Positions 12,301 to 23,240 are shown, numbered from the stretch's first letter. The stretch: 64,000 nucleotides of DNA from Ciona intestinalis (GCF_000224145.3 NC_020167.2:53644-117643), one strand, 5' to 3'. The notes: generated by a model not told the origin, from the letters alone. Translations and numbers: made by a program.

Positions 12301-14440
12301 ACATGATTGTACTCAAAATGGTAAAATTCTCACGTATGTTGTTTTAATACTGGGTATGGTGCTGTGGCACAGTTGTTAGCGCACCTGCCTCTAACCTAGA
12401 GTTTGTACGTTCAAGGCTACCGTTGTGGGCGATGTGTAACAGAGCACCCATATTATAACGTCTGTCATTTTAGGCTGCGCGAGGGTAAAGTAAGCTACAT
12501 TAGTAAGTTATCATGAATTCATAGGTGTTCATCGCTCAAAAAATGTTGATCGGAAAATGCAACCTGAAGGGCAAACCGGTAATCTGTGCGACACAAATGT
12601 TAGAAAGCATGATCACTAAACCAAGACCAACAAGAGCTGAGGCATCAGATGTTGCAAACGCTGTGCTGGATGGTTCCGACTGTGTCATGCTTAGTGGAGA
12701 GACCGCGAAAGGTTTTTTTTGTGGATTAAATATAACTTGTTATATCCTTTTGTGGCATGAAACTAACACTTGATATAACAGGGATGTTGTTTTATAGACC
12801 TTGTGCCCCCTTACAAGTTACCACTTATGAAACTTGTGCTTGATTATTATTTCTGTACTACTGGCAATTTCCATTAGTGTTATACTTAGGGACACATGTA
12901 CCCACAATGATAGCTGCCATGAGCCTTTAAACCATAAACTTAGGGTTATTGGCCGGTGTGTTAACCACTGTGGCATATCGCAGGTGCAATTCTTCACATG
13001 GTGTTCTACTGGTATTGTAATTTGCAACCAATACTACGTTATAAAAAATGTGAAGTCCGATTTATTAAAATCAATGTTACGTCTTAATCTGGACTATTGT
13101 TTACTTTTTATTCCGGGTGTACCAGTTTTTTGGTAAAATTGTCTTACATGTAAACAGCTTGCTTATTCTTACTTTTCAGGCAGCTATCCTCTGGAATGTG
13201 TGAAGATGCAACATCAGATTGCAAGAGAAGCTGAAGCTGCTATTTTCCACAAGAATGCAAGTTCCACACATAATAATTTTTATGCTGTATAAATGTGCCT
13301 CTGATCTAGCACTTACGTGGTGAAGGATTCTCGTTGCATTATAACAGAATACAACAAGTACTACTAGTCGGCCGCAACGGAAATTATACATACAGTTCGT
13401 AGTAGACCTTGTTATAAATTAAACGTTAGAATCAAATGTTTTCATCATAATATGCCGTCTCACTTTGTAAACAATATTATCTTCCAAGCATTTGTGGATA
13501 ATATTGAAACCCAGCAACTGTTACCAGGTGTTTGAGGAGTTGCGTATGTCACGACCTTTTGCTACGGATCCAACCGAAGCAATTGCTAGTGCTGTGGTTG
13601 AAGCATCTTTCAAGTGCCAGGCTGGTAATTAACTAAGTTAATAAACTAATTATTTTTGGAAAAAATAGACTAATTAGGCTATATTTTAAAAATGCAAAAC
13701 TAGCGTTCTTAGTGAACTGTATTATACAGGAGTAACATGCCTTAAATTGAATTTTAATTTATCCCATAGCTGGCATAATCGTTTTGACTCGATCTGGTCA
13801 ATCTGCTGCGCTTGTTTCAAGCTATCGACCACGTGCACCAATCTTAACTGTAACAAGATTTGAACAAACTGCCAGACAAGTTCATCTATGGAGAGGATGC
13901 TTCCCAATACTTTTCCAGGTTAGACGTTTTATTTTAAAATGCATTAGCAATCTTAGTGAATGATTATCACGTTTATATTCCTAATAGAGGTTTAGGCCTT
14001 GTTGTATAATTTCATTTTTGTAAAAGAGTTTTTCAATTCATTTCTGCACATCTTAATTCTCACGTTCCCTATCTTGCACCTCTTGACTTAATTCAAATCA
14101 TATGTTCATGAATTTAAGAATAATTGTTCAGATTAAAGTCTTGCCCAAGAATCAAAGTTCACACTAGTGACATCATTAATTTTCAAACCTGACTATCTGT
14201 TAGAGTTAGTATGGAACTGAAATTATGTTTTACAAATTTAATAATTTTCTATCTGTGTACAAATATTAGAAACCAGTGATCTCACCGTGGTCTGATGATG
14301 TTGATGCTAGAGTCCAGTTTGCTGTGGAGGTTGGAAAGCAAAGAAAGTTCATGAAAAGTGGAGATTTTGTTATTGTTGTGACTGGGTGGCAACCTGGGTC
14401 TGGGTTCACTAACACAATGAGAGTTGTGAAGATCGAGTAG
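9325..14440 (+). CDS. PKM: Pyruvate kinase, PKM-like, 11 exons
   Basis: Catalyses phosphoenolpyruvate + ADP to pyruvate + ATP, the last glycolytic step, in the cytosol. Exons: 9325-9472, 9632-9823, 10328-10500, 10984-11141, 11617-11737, 12094-12210, 12525-12711, 13180-13256, 13528-13624, 13770-13918, 14270-14440; 529 codons against 531 in human PKM. Visible signatures: [10 protein letters not shown] (substrate and K+ site), SKIENHEG (catalytic lysine), [21 protein letters not shown], and [20 protein letters not shown]. The C-terminus keeps the fructose-1,6-bisphosphate pocket: TRSGQS aligns with human PKM2 residues 432-437 (Arg where M2 has Lys433 and M1 has Glu), and PWSDDVDAR keeps the Trp482/Arg489 pair. 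Introns 2 and 8 appear to use GC donors. There is only one exon at the position of the vertebrate M1/M2 exon pair. SINE fragments lie in introns 4, 6 and 7. The start is the first ATG in the exon, giving [14 protein letters not shown]. Confidence 0.97.
11450..11530 (+). repeat. decayed SINE head (tRNA-like part)
   Basis: CGGCACTGTGGTTAAAGAC followed by TTCGGGTTCAAAGACAG resembles the A- and B-box part of the SINE family seen at 59818 and 12352. In PKM intron 4. Confidence 0.45.
12352..12501 (+). mobile_element. tRNA-derived SINE copy, internally shortened
   Basis: The head GTGCTGTGGCACAGTTGTTA..GCGCACCTGCCTCTAACC with a B-box-like ACGTTCAAGGCTAC is followed almost at once by the family tail (CATATTATAACGTCTGTC, then GCGCGAGGGTAAAGTAAGCT). 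The middle part present in longer copies is missing. It sits directly before PKM exon 7. Confidence 0.7.
12790..12990 (-). mobile_element. tRNA-derived SINE copy, minus orientation
   Basis: Read on the minus strand it starts with a tRNA-like head (TATGCCACAGTGGTTAACAC) and a degenerate B box, continues with GGGTACATGTGTCCCTAAG (family GTATGTGTCCTTGGGCAAG), and ends with the CTTGTAAG-GGGGCACAAGG tail region. PKM intron 7. Confidence 0.55.
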
Positions 14441-14688
14441 GATGATGTTTTGAAGTAATATACCCGGGCTTAAATCATTATTTTCTTGTTAGTTGATTCA
14501 TCTTGTAGTGTTGCAGTTGCCAATTTAACATTTATTTTTGATTTTAGAATTTGTTTGTACAATATTTAGTGGATGTTAAGTTCTAGAAAGTTCCTAAGTT
14601 ATGTTAGCAGTTGCTTCACTGTGCTTGAAATTTATCTGTAGGCTAAAGTCAAGGTCGGTGCACTGCCTGGTTTAAGCAATCGTAAAAT

Positions 14689-14694
14689 AATAAA
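14689..14694 (+). terminator. candidate PKM poly(A) signal
   Basis: AATAAA about 250 bases after the PKM stop codon. Confidence 0.45.
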
Positions 14695-15776
14695 TTCTTG
14701 AATACCGGGTTGACGCTTACAATATGTTCTTTGTTGTACATAACTAATGTTCGGAGAGTGTTCTATAAGCTATCAATACACTTGCAAAGCATGTTACTTC
14801 GTTTTGAATGAAAGAAATGTTTTCCACAAACCAAAAAATAACGTTGAAAGTGCAAAGGTTCGTCATGAATATACAATTTTTTAAAATGGCACCTGGAAAC
14901 TTGTAAAAAAAACAGCCGGCCACCCTGGTTACTAGAAGTCAAAGTCACAAAAGTTCAAAACACCAGGTAGTTTAACTTCCGCCGTTGTGTGTCCCAAGTG
15001 CGTACCTCGTACTGACAAATGTATTAAATGATACCTGGCACCCAACTACAACGTTAGGAGAATTCGAGCATCACGGTGCAGATGAAACTTTAAGACAGAG
15101 AGTTGAAGCCACAACCTATGAGTTACAGCACAGATGAGAGGCAGACGAGCTAACGAGCGGAAATCTGTTTTCAATCGGCTGCTGCGCGGCACGGAACATT
15201 TTAATATAAATCTATAAATCTGGTTTCGAACAAAGGTTACTTGGATATCTATACACATGTTTTTGGATAGTTCGATTTATTTTCGTGAAAATGTAGGTTT
15301 TGTCGTCCCTTTTCTAACAGTGGGGGTCACTGCTGGTCATACGGGATAATGTCTAATTTAAGTCAAATACAGCATCAAGAAGAAGATCTGGAAAAGAAAT
15401 GTACAAAATATGTGGCATTAACTGCAACTTTTATTTGAAACCAGAGTTCTAGACTTAACATTAAATAAGTTATAAGTACTAGTAGCCTGTGGGAACCAGT
15501 TTCCTAGGGAAACCAGATTTCTGCAACACCGGACATTTAATCTCCTTACATAAAGTTAAACTTGGATAAACTGTATCATTTAATTTGTGCTTAAAGCACC
15601 GCCGCAATGGACATTTACGCAGTTATGAACACAAAATGGCGGCTAATTCGCCTTTCAGGTAATAATGGGTTGTTCGACCTGATTTTTCTATTAATTTGCA
15701 GGTGGGATAAAATGCTACCCCGGCCATCTTTAACAATGAGAACCAAATCGACAAAACAAAATTTATTGTTTTTTAC
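14695..15776. other. intergenic stretch between PKM and the unnamed membrane-protein pair
   Basis: No supported gene on either strand. Short open frames (for example 14763-14948 and 15046-15258, minus) show no conserved motif and no splice partners. Confidence 0.5.
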
Positions 15777-16342
15777 TTAAGGGCTGTACCGCGAACTTGC
15801 TAAAAATAGTGTAATTCCAAATGTAGCACTTGAAATAAGGCTGTATTGCGGGTATAGACCCAGCTTCATTGGTGGTGTCGAATCATTTTCATATGCTGAC
15901 TGTGAAAGAAATGTTGCTTCAACAAAAATTACAAAGAGCCACAACGTAGCAAGCACAACACAAGTAATAAAATTCCAAAATAACACTTTGTAGACGTGAT
16001 GGGGTCTTGCATTTGCAACAACGAAGGCAGAAACTCCTGAAAAACATTTTTTATTAGCACAGGTGTCGTACGAGTGTCCGCATCAACTTAATAATATCAC
16101 AAACCTGGTACTGCCATTATGGCCAATGTTGAAAGTGCCATCCACGAAGATGGTGTGACCCCGAACTCCGTAACATCGCCGTTCGCCCAATATAAGCTGT
16201 AGTAAATGCGCGATAAAATAGCTATTCCGTAAAGCACATCTCTTCCTCCAATAGGCTGTTTCATTTGTTTCTTGTCATCTCTTACAGAAACATCTTCTGA
16301 TCTTTTAAAACGTGAGGTTTTTGCCACATTCTTGCGAGCCAT
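15777..16342 (-). CDS. unrecognised small multi-pass membrane protein (2 exons)
   Basis: Exons 16342-16105 and 16036-15777 (GT-AG, phase 1) give 165 residues. I do not recognise the family. A basic, charged N-terminus (MARKNVAKTSRFKRSEDVSV) is followed by about four hydrophobic segments: around ILSRIYYSLYW, MALSTLAIMAVPGVSAFVV, FITCVVLATLWLFVIFV, and SSATFGITLFLASSRY at the end. No signal peptide or catalytic motif is visible. It is divergently paired with the gene at 16517, with about 174 bases between the start codons. The two proteins share size, topology and intron position (after the second membrane segment, phase 1), which suggests an inverted duplication. Confidence 0.65.
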
Positions 16343-16516
16343 ATAGTCGTTATTTTCTTACCAACAACCACATTCCTTTAACTAAACGCGGGCCTAATGC
16401 ATGATGACAAACAATTCCCATTGTTAAACTTTCTGGACTTAATTTGTGACGTCATAATTACATACCAATTTACCATAAATATATATTTTGTGAATAGTGT
16501 ACATTTCCGTCCAAAC
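16343..16516. promoter_or_regulatory. probable bidirectional promoter region
   Basis: Only 174 bases separate the start codons of two divergent small genes, so both must be driven from here or from within each other's 5' ends. No TATA box or clear motif is assigned. An upstream in-frame ATG for the plus gene lies at 16397. Confidence 0.4.
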
Positions 16517-17052
16517 ATGAAACGAAAAAAGTCTCCAGTAAGCTACATTGTTGTAGATGTTGCAACAAATGAAAATCGAGGTGCGAGTCAATTTACTTAC
16601 TTTGAATTTGTGCTTGTTCTTCTGCTTGTATCTTGCATTCTTGATGGCAGGGTGGAAATATTTAGAAACTGGGTAAAAATATCTGATCGCCGCTATTATG
16701 AAGAGTTGACCTTTAACATAATCACTTACTTAATCGTTGGTGCATTTTTCGGTAAGTTTAAAACAGAAGTACTAGTAAATTTTCGGATCTTTGTACACTA
16801 ACTATCCCATTTTTAGGAATTTATGGACACTGGTCAGCAAAATACAAAAAAGGAGATTTCATAAAAGCAGGGGCAATGGCAGCGATGGTAATTTTTATGT
16901 GCATGTGGCTTATATTGCACATATCAACAGGGTTTTCTCTGATTAACAATGTACCAGCTCAATTTGCAACGTTTGTAAACTTTGCAACGTTCAGTTTAAC
17001 AATGTTTACAGCTGGTATTACTCTAGGTGTTGCAATGCTTGAGAAAAATTAA
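16517..17052 (+). CDS. unrecognised small multi-pass membrane protein (2 exons)
   Basis: Exons 16517-16751 and 16817-17052 (GT-AG, phase 1) give 156 residues starting MKRKKSPVSYIVVDVATNE. Four hydrophobic segments are visible: FVLVLLLVSCIL, ELTFNIITYLIVGAFFG, AAMVIFMCMWLILHI, and FATFSLTMFTAGITLGVA. The family is unknown to me; a tetraspan topology resembling MARVEL-type proteins is possible but unproven. An in-frame ATG at 16397 could extend the protein by 40 residues; I prefer 16517 because the extension lies in the shared divergent promoter. See the minus-strand neighbour for the possible paralogy. Confidence 0.65.
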
Positions 17053-17409
17053 AGTGATGTTACAATTATTATGCCGTTTATCAACCTCAGTTTATTGTAA
17101 GTGTTTCCATGCACACAATAACACAAATATTGAACAAATAACATAAGAAAAAAGCAGCAATGTTGTCATTTTTGTTTCTGTGCTACAAGTTACAGCGCCA
17201 TAATATAAGACATACATGTCCATTAATTGCACAAGTGAATGAGGTGACGAGAAACACAAAAATTACAACAAGTTTTTGTTTGTTTAAAATACATCCTATA
17301 GATTTGGTCTAGTCAATGTGGATTTAGAAAATAAAAATGATGTTACTCATTAAAAACTTATTAAGCATTGAAAGAGGCATACCAAAGTAAAATCAGAATT
17401 TGTGCATTA
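17053..17409. other. 3' flank, no gene seen
   Basis: AT-rich DNA between the unnamed membrane gene and a MITE; nothing recognisable. Confidence 0.4.
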
Positions 17410-17870
17410 ATACAAATGCTCAAATGTGATCTAAAGGTAGCAACAAAGTTTCTACGAAATAGCTTCTGAAAAAACGATTAACTAAATTTTACAAATATTT
17501 TTTATTTGAAAACCTTCATCATGTCTCACTAGTACCTGCTGTATTTTTAAAAAAAGACTTTAATTTGGAAAAAGTGCGGTGTTAATAAAGTCTAGTCTAT
17601 ATATATATATATATTTTATATTTATTTTATATTTTCCATATTCACAAACAAGAAGCATTAATATCTAATCTGGAATAAAATTTGAATTTTTTTTAGTAGT
17701 TTAATGGGGTTTAAAGTTGACACTTTTCTCATGGGAAATCCCATACATTGTGGTAGAACTGAAGTTTTTTAATCAGGTGGGTTTTTTCACATGATTTTTT
17801 CAGAGATGTTTTGTTTTTTAAAACTTTGGTAGTGCCTTTAGGGTTTTAAATCACACTTGGGCATTTCTAT
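17410..17870. mobile_element. MITE with long imperfect inverted ends (TGCTCAAATGTGATC family)
   Basis: The left arm (AATGCTCAAATGTGATCTAA .. AACAAAGTTT .. CTTCTGAAAAA) is the reverse complement of the right arm (TTTTTCAGAGATG .. AAAACTTTGGTAGTGCC .. AATCACACTTGGGCATTTC) over about 65 bases. The interior is AT-rich with a TA run at 17599-17612 and no reading frame. Related sequence occurs at 6836, 25600-26560 and 61270-62130. Confidence 0.65.
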
Positions 17871-17950
17871 GACTATCCATTATACAATTTTTCTTCGGTA
17901 TGCAGGCCCCTTTAAGTAGAGACCAAGTAGTAGCTTTTTTTACGGTTTGA

Positions 17951-19966
17951 TCAACTATCCTTTTCAGTTAATTTAGTACTAGATGGTTTTGTGGAGCGAA
18001 GACCATACACAAATGTTGCTGCAATTACAATCATAGTTCCAGCAAGAAACAACCTAAAACATAACAACATAAATCTTATGATGGTCAAGACACTGATCTA
18101 CCCTTAGCCTATAATATTAATAGTACATATATTAACAAATAACAGTATTATATATTATTATGAATAAATGTAACTTGCTCCCTTCCGGGGTCGTCTCGTA
18201 ACAGTCGTTATAACACAAGTGGTCTGTTTCATACACCTCATGCCAGCTTACGAGTTGCAATGTATGTATGTGTGCTTGATTATAGATTAATATTTTGCCC
18301 AACAGTGGCAGCAATAGTGTATATATAAACTTACTTAGTTGGCTGCACATCATTAAATACGAGATATGAAACAATAGTTGACACAATGATTGACAATGAG
18401 GTGGCAAATCCTTTGATGATATTATCTGTATATTGAACAACACAAGCCACTAATATACCCCCATAAGCCTGAAAAATATAAGTCCAACATCAATGTACAA
18501 TTTAAAAAGGACAGTAAAAATGTCACATAACTGAAACAATCTGTAAACCTAATTTGTTATTATAATTTGCACTGGGTTTGTTACCTGCAACAGTAAGACT
18601 GTCCCTACAGCTATAGAGTAGCCTTGAAAAAAACCATCCTTTTGAATTTCCTTTAGGTTTGTAAACAGAACTGTTATGCTGGAAAATATTACTCCAAACA
18701 TTGCTGGAAAAAAACAGATTGAATTAACAAGTTTACTCACACATAACAAATTAAATCAGGGATGAATGCAACTTGCTCTATCCTTGTGAGGCCATAAACT
18801 ACAGTCATTATATAACACAAATGTTCTGTTACATACACACGTGGCTGCTTACGAGTTACCACCAATGTAACTTTGTGGGTGATTGTTTTTTTCTGTATAG
18901 CTGACATTTTGGATAACCCGTTTGATTAGTTACCGCGGGGTGAAATTTACCATCCGTAGCAGTGACGAGCCTTGAACCTATAACCTGGGTCAGAGGCAGG
19001 TCTGCTAACAACTGTACCAGGATTTAAACGCTTATTTTTAATTTTTTTACAATAAAGCACGTACCCATTTGCAAATTTCGTATCCACAGTGAAATGTTAG
19101 AACTTTTCAGCAAAAGTTCAAAGTATACTCCTGCAAATCCACTGCTAGCACAAGCTACAAGTAATACACCAACACCATACATTCTATCTTGAATAGATGA
19201 AGTATTCTCAACGGCAGTGGAACCTGCGGGATACTGCAAATGGAAAGAAACTTTTTAAATGTTGGGCGCAGTTAAAGATTTGATAATAGTTACCTGAACT
19301 AAAGCAACACCAGTCATCAACATAACAAGTGCAAACCATTGATTTCTTGATAGTTGCTTACGCAATAATAAAGACGAGAATAAGGCAGTCATTAGTATTT
19401 TTAACTGATACGTGACCTGCAAAGTAAAATATTGAACAGGATTATGACAACAACAGGTATCCTAATGGTTTATTACTTTTTGAATCTAATTAAAATGCTT
19501 ACCTGGTAAGTTGGTGCATCCAAGTAGTTTAATGCAATAAATAAAAGATTGTTTTGAAAAGAGTAAATTCCAGAAGGCACTGCTGTTTTTATTGTTTCCA
19601 ATGGTTTATTTAATAATCCAACTTTTAATTCATTCATGAACTTTCGAGGGTCAAATTCTAAAAAAACATGACATATACAGTGTGTTAAGGCTGGTAATAC
19701 TAGTTGTTGTAAAACCATTGCTAAATAAACTCTTTCATTAAAACTAGAACTAAAATAATGTGACAGAAAATATACTTACTGCATTGATAATATATGATGA
19801 ATAAACATGACATTAACTTCACAAACTCAGCTAGCAACACCACAGTGCTTGACAAATATCGCGGACCATCAATCACCACCGTTCGTGTGTAACGCAATGT
19901 TAACACCATACATGTTGTTTGCAGCACTAACAATACTAGAACAGCATACTTTGTTATTGCACCCAT
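17951..19966 (-). CDS. SLC35A3: nucleotide-sugar transporter, SLC35A3-like (UDP-GlcNAc type)
   Basis: A Golgi antiporter that imports UDP-sugar in exchange for UMP to feed glycosylation (family knowledge). Seven exons on the minus strand: 19966-19780, 19657-19503, 19416-19294, 19233-19065, 18703-18585, 18468-18335, 18053-17951; 329 codons against about 325 in human SLC35A3. Recognisable blocks: [18 protein letters not shown] near the start, [20 protein letters not shown] across exons 2-3, [32 protein letters not shown] and [16 protein letters not shown]. Around ten hydrophobic segments are expected. The protein is close to the A2 (UDP-Gal) and A1 (CMP-sialic acid) members too, so substrate is an inference; SLC35A3 fits best by length and the GFFQGY motif. 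Confidence 0.88.
18160..18300 (-). mobile_element. SINE tail fragment, minus orientation
   Basis: GAATAAATGTAACTTGCTCC .. AACAGTCGTTATAACAC .. CATGCCAGCTTACGAGTT matches the tail half of the SINE family on the opposite strand. It lies within an SLC35A3 intron and abuts the following exon's donor. Confidence 0.65.
18762..19024 (-). mobile_element. nearly full-length tRNA-derived SINE, minus orientation
   Basis: On the plus strand it reads tail first (GATGAATGCAACTTGCTCT, CTACAGTCATTATATAACAC, CTTACGAGTTACCACC), then CATCCGTAGCAGTGACGAGC and CTTGAACCTATAACC (B box reversed), ending with the reversed head AGGCAGGTCTGCTAACAACT. In an SLC35A3 intron. Confidence 0.7.
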
Positions 19967-20084
19967 CCTATTTGACTTCTAAAAACAATACAATATTTAA
20001 ATCAAATTGCGATGTACCAAAAATTTTAGGACAGTCTTTGATTAAAAATGTTTGTTGCAAATAGGCATAATACTGGGTAAAACT

Positions 20085-20330
20085 AAAATGAATGTAACTT
20101 GCTTTTTTTTCGCACGGTGGAAAAAACGTCAGTCAATATAACACGAATCTTCCATTTCATAGACCTGCCCATTTACGCGTTACCCTGTAATGTAACTTTA
20201 GCTTACCATTTAGAAAGCAATTTTTGACCAATGGGGTTTTGCCCAAGGCCACATAGGTAACAGCGATAAGCCTTAAGAAGATTTCGGGCCATAGGCAGGT
20301 GCACTTATCACTGTGCCATCAGTGAAAATA
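20085..20330 (-). mobile_element. tRNA-derived SINE, minus orientation
   Basis: AATGAATGTAACTTGC starts the reversed tail, GTTTTGCCCAAGGCCACAT marks the middle, and the reversed head ends with AGGCAGGTGCACTTATCAC. It lies between SLC35A3 and TRPV. Confidence 0.65.
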
Positions 20331-20834
20331 AATACTTATTAATCAATCACTGTTAAAGGGCTCACAGTCACAATACAAGTTCCAAGTGTACAACATTTTA
20401 AATTAATAGTTTGATTGATTTCATAGAAGCAACCTGCTGATTGTTATACATTTTTAATACAGGAAACGGTATAATAAAAATTATCAAAGCTTTAATTAAA
20501 ATGGTTCATCTATAACAGTGGGCACAGAAATATTGATTGAGTAACAGCTAACTACAAACTCACTATTCAATACAACATTTTAGGTGTGACCATACATACA
20601 AACAAGATACAAGTAAATCTACAAAAAAAGATACAATTAAAAAATACCCTGCATAAAATATTTTTGCTTTATAAGTATAACTATACGTGTGCATCTACTT
20701 ATAATCATATAAAGCTCAAAAAAGTGCAAATGTTGATATAAAAAGAAAGTGCAAACGTGAATGAAAAATAGTAATACAAAATTTAAGTTTACACAGTGTA
20801 ATCCTGAGCACTTTGTGAAAGTGATGAAGTTGGT

Positions 20835-23240
20835 CTAGAATCTAGATACTGAAAGAATAGTGTGAGAAATGTCATCAAAAATTGAATTTTCTTCATCCTT
20901 TTGAATTTTTGAAGCATTGGACATAAGATTTACCATTCCATCAAACCCACGTACATTGATCATTGGTGACGGGGAAGAATGTTTTTCAGGTGAGCCATCG
21001 CGAATAATTTTCCGACCAAATTTCTTCCAACTTGCTTGTACAGCATGTTTCCTTTGACTTTCAGAAGTGACTTGGTTTTGAACGACCATTAATGCTCGGT
21101 CCTTCAAATTAGAACTAGATCTAGCTGCTCCCGCCTCCCCTTGGCTAGTTACTCTTTCCGCTGAGAAGTTTACCATATATTGTTCTTGAAACTTTAGTTT
21201 TTCATCATTGCGATGTGAACGTTCCATGATGATCACCATGGAAGCCCACTGTTTACGCCAAACTTTTTCTGCCTTTTTATATATTTTTTCATATGTTCTG
21301 GTCATCATGGCAATAAGCATACTTAATAGTAAAACATGCACCAACAACATGAATATAATGAACAAAATAATTGATATCGCTTGGTATTTGCCATTTAGAA
21401 CATCATCATAACTGAATTCACCAAAGCTCATTTGAATTAGGGTCATAAATGTTCCACTTTCAGTTAAAAATGCAAAAACATTTTGACCCGTAAATTGGTA
21501 AAAGAATGCTACACTTGAAGTGGTTAAAATTATAATATAAATAACACCAAATCTTGCCATGTCTGTAGCCAACATTTTATAGATCATGGTGATAAATGGA
21601 CCGGTCAATGAGCTGTTACGTAAAAAGAATAGCAAGTAGGACCAAATACCTGGCACAGCAAACACAAGTAACCAATCCTCCACAGCATATAGCTCAGTAA
21701 ATCGCATTGGAATGCACAGCAGAATTAACAAACAACCGATTGTGTAGATAAGCCTGGAAGGGATGGTGGCTATGTTGGTGAGGTATCCAGATATGTGTTC
21801 AAGGTACACTTCTTTCACAGCAAAGTATAATACGAACAGTGATATAAAAATGACTAAGGATTCAAAAACATATCGTGCAATATCACCGCTACTGCTCCCA
21901 TGCCTTAGATCACTTGCTAAATTTGGTCGAAGATAGACTGCAATCGTAAGAAACAAAATGTGTAACAGAAATGCTGCCAGCAGTCTGTAGAACTTATTAC
22001 GTCCGAATTTCTCCCATTTTTCATTTAAAAGTCGATGCACCACATTGTTGGAGATCATGTCAAGATGATTGTCTTTGGTTCCTCTGATTGTCTTCATTAA
22101 AGCAGAATCCCAATCTGTTTCACCATTCTCACCGATTGAATCCAAAGAACGCAAAGGGTATACAGAGCATGTGACAGTATTGTATGACCAATACTGCTTT
22201 GCAGAAATTTCGAGAATCTTTTCAAACATATGTTGTTTTCCAAGGAAAGAAGCGAGTGCAAGAGGAGTTAAGTTTTCTTTATTTTTAGCATTCGGGTCTG
22301 GACTTCGTTTTGAGTGCTTTAAAACATAATAATACATTCCTGGTTGATTGTGTATGACAGTCATATGAAGGACATTATTACCAAATCGATCGGTCAAGGT
22401 AGGATCACTACCATGATCAATAAGCAAATCATAAATTTCATGATTTCCAACACTGGCTGCAAATGATAAAGGATACTCACCATAGTAAGCAAATCCCTCA
22501 TATTTATGTTTTCGAAGTTTTACATCGCCTCGCTTAATGTCAACAGGGAGAAAAAATTTTCCCCTAGCACGCTCATGGACATTAACATTATTTGTGTTTA
22601 GTAGGATTTTTACACCTACAACATTTTGTTGAATGATTGCCAAATGCAAACAAGACTCACCGTAGTAGTATTCCCCTTCATAAATATCTTTTGCCAGTTC
22701 TGGACATTGTTCCAGCAAAACTCTTGCAATGTTGGTATGGTTCTCCGTGTTGTTTAAAAACAAAAGATGCATAGGTGTTTCACCAACTGCTCCCCTTTTA
22801 TCTAGCTTCCATGCCACCATATGTTCATTGAAAGGTTTAATAACGGTTGCTAAGCTTGCAATTGAAAGTTTGTCTGCTTCATAATGTGTTATTTCTATGT
22901 CAGTATCCTTTTCTTTAGCTTCCAAATATAGTTTATTTCTGTGACTTTGTCTATTATGCCAATCCTGATAAACCTTCTCTGTTATAACTTCGCATCCACC
23001 CAAAAGATATTCCGGCTTAATCTTGGTTTCAAAATATTCTTTTATACGATTTATTTTTTCATCATCAGGTTCATCTTTTGCTTTTTCTTTATATTCTTCA
23101 AGCAAGCTTCCACCCCCAGAAAAATCAACCATCTTATAAATTGGGTTTCTTTCAACTAATTCGTTTTGTAATTTCCATTGCCTGTCTGCATCTATTGACC
23201 CCTTTGGATTACGATAAAAGAAACGGTTCCAAGCTTTCAT
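20835..23240 (-). CDS. TRPV-type cation channel, intronless coding region, 801 aa
   Basis: A TRP vanilloid-family subunit, a plasma-membrane tetrameric Ca2+-permeable channel. It is one open frame of 801 codons. Ankyrin repeats occupy about residues 150-350 (GETPMHLLFLNN, YYGESCLHLAIIQ, YYGEYPLSFAA, FGNNVLHMTVIHN, NLTPLALASFLG). Six transmembrane segments fall near 418-438, 457-480, 495-512, 525-540, 562-585 and 620-646. The pore helix and filter region is around 595-612 (TLIQMSFGEF), and a TRP-box-like WRKQWA follows S6 near 661. The linker QYWSYNTVTCSVYPL and the block SALMKTIRGTKDNHLDM look more like invertebrate OSM-9/Inactive than mammalian TRPV1-4 (from memory), so I give no mammalian number. 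The absence of introns is unusual next to intron-dense neighbours. Confidence 0.93.
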   Translation of the reverse strand: MKAWNRFFYRNPKGSIDADRQWKLQNELVERNPIYKMVDFSGGGSLLEEYKEKAKDEPDDEKINRIKEYFETKIKPEYLLGGCEVITEKVYQDWHNRQSHRNKLYLEAKEKDTDIEITHYEADKLSIASLATVIKPFNEHMVAWKLDKRGAVGETPMHLLFLNNTENHTNIARVLLEQCPELAKDIYEGEYYYGESCLHLAIIQQNVVGVKILLNTNNVNVHERARGKFFLPVDIKRGDVKLRKHKYEGFAYYGEYPLSFAASVGNHEIYDLLIDHGSDPTLTDRFGNNVLHMTVIHNQPGMYYYVLKHSKRSPDPNAKNKENLTPLALASFLGKQHMFEKILEISAKQYWSYNTVTCSVYPLRSLDSIGENGETDWDSALMKTIRGTKDNHLDMISNNVVHRLLNEKWEKFGRNKFYRLLAAFLLHILFLTIAVYLRPNLASDLRHGSSSGDIARYVFESLVIFISLFVLYFAVKEVYLEHISGYLTNIATIPSRLIYTIGCLLILLCIPMRFTELYAVEDWLLVFAVPGIWSYLLFFLRNSSLTGPFITMIYKMLATDMARFGVIYIIILTTSSVAFFYQFTGQNVFAFLTESGTFMTLIQMSFGEFSYDDVLNGKYQAISIILFIIFMLLVHVLLLSMLIAMMTRTYEKIYKKAEKVWRKQWASMVIIMERSHRNDEKLKFQEQYMVNFSAERVTSQGEAGAARSSSNLKDRALMVVQNQVTSESQRKHAVQASWKKFGRKIIRDGSPEKHSSPSPMINVRGFDGMVNLMSNASKIQKDEENSIFDDISHTILSVSRF

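Noticed and set aside
22069-22329. Plus-strand 86-codon frame
   Set aside because: Antisense to the TRPV ankyrin region; a shadow.
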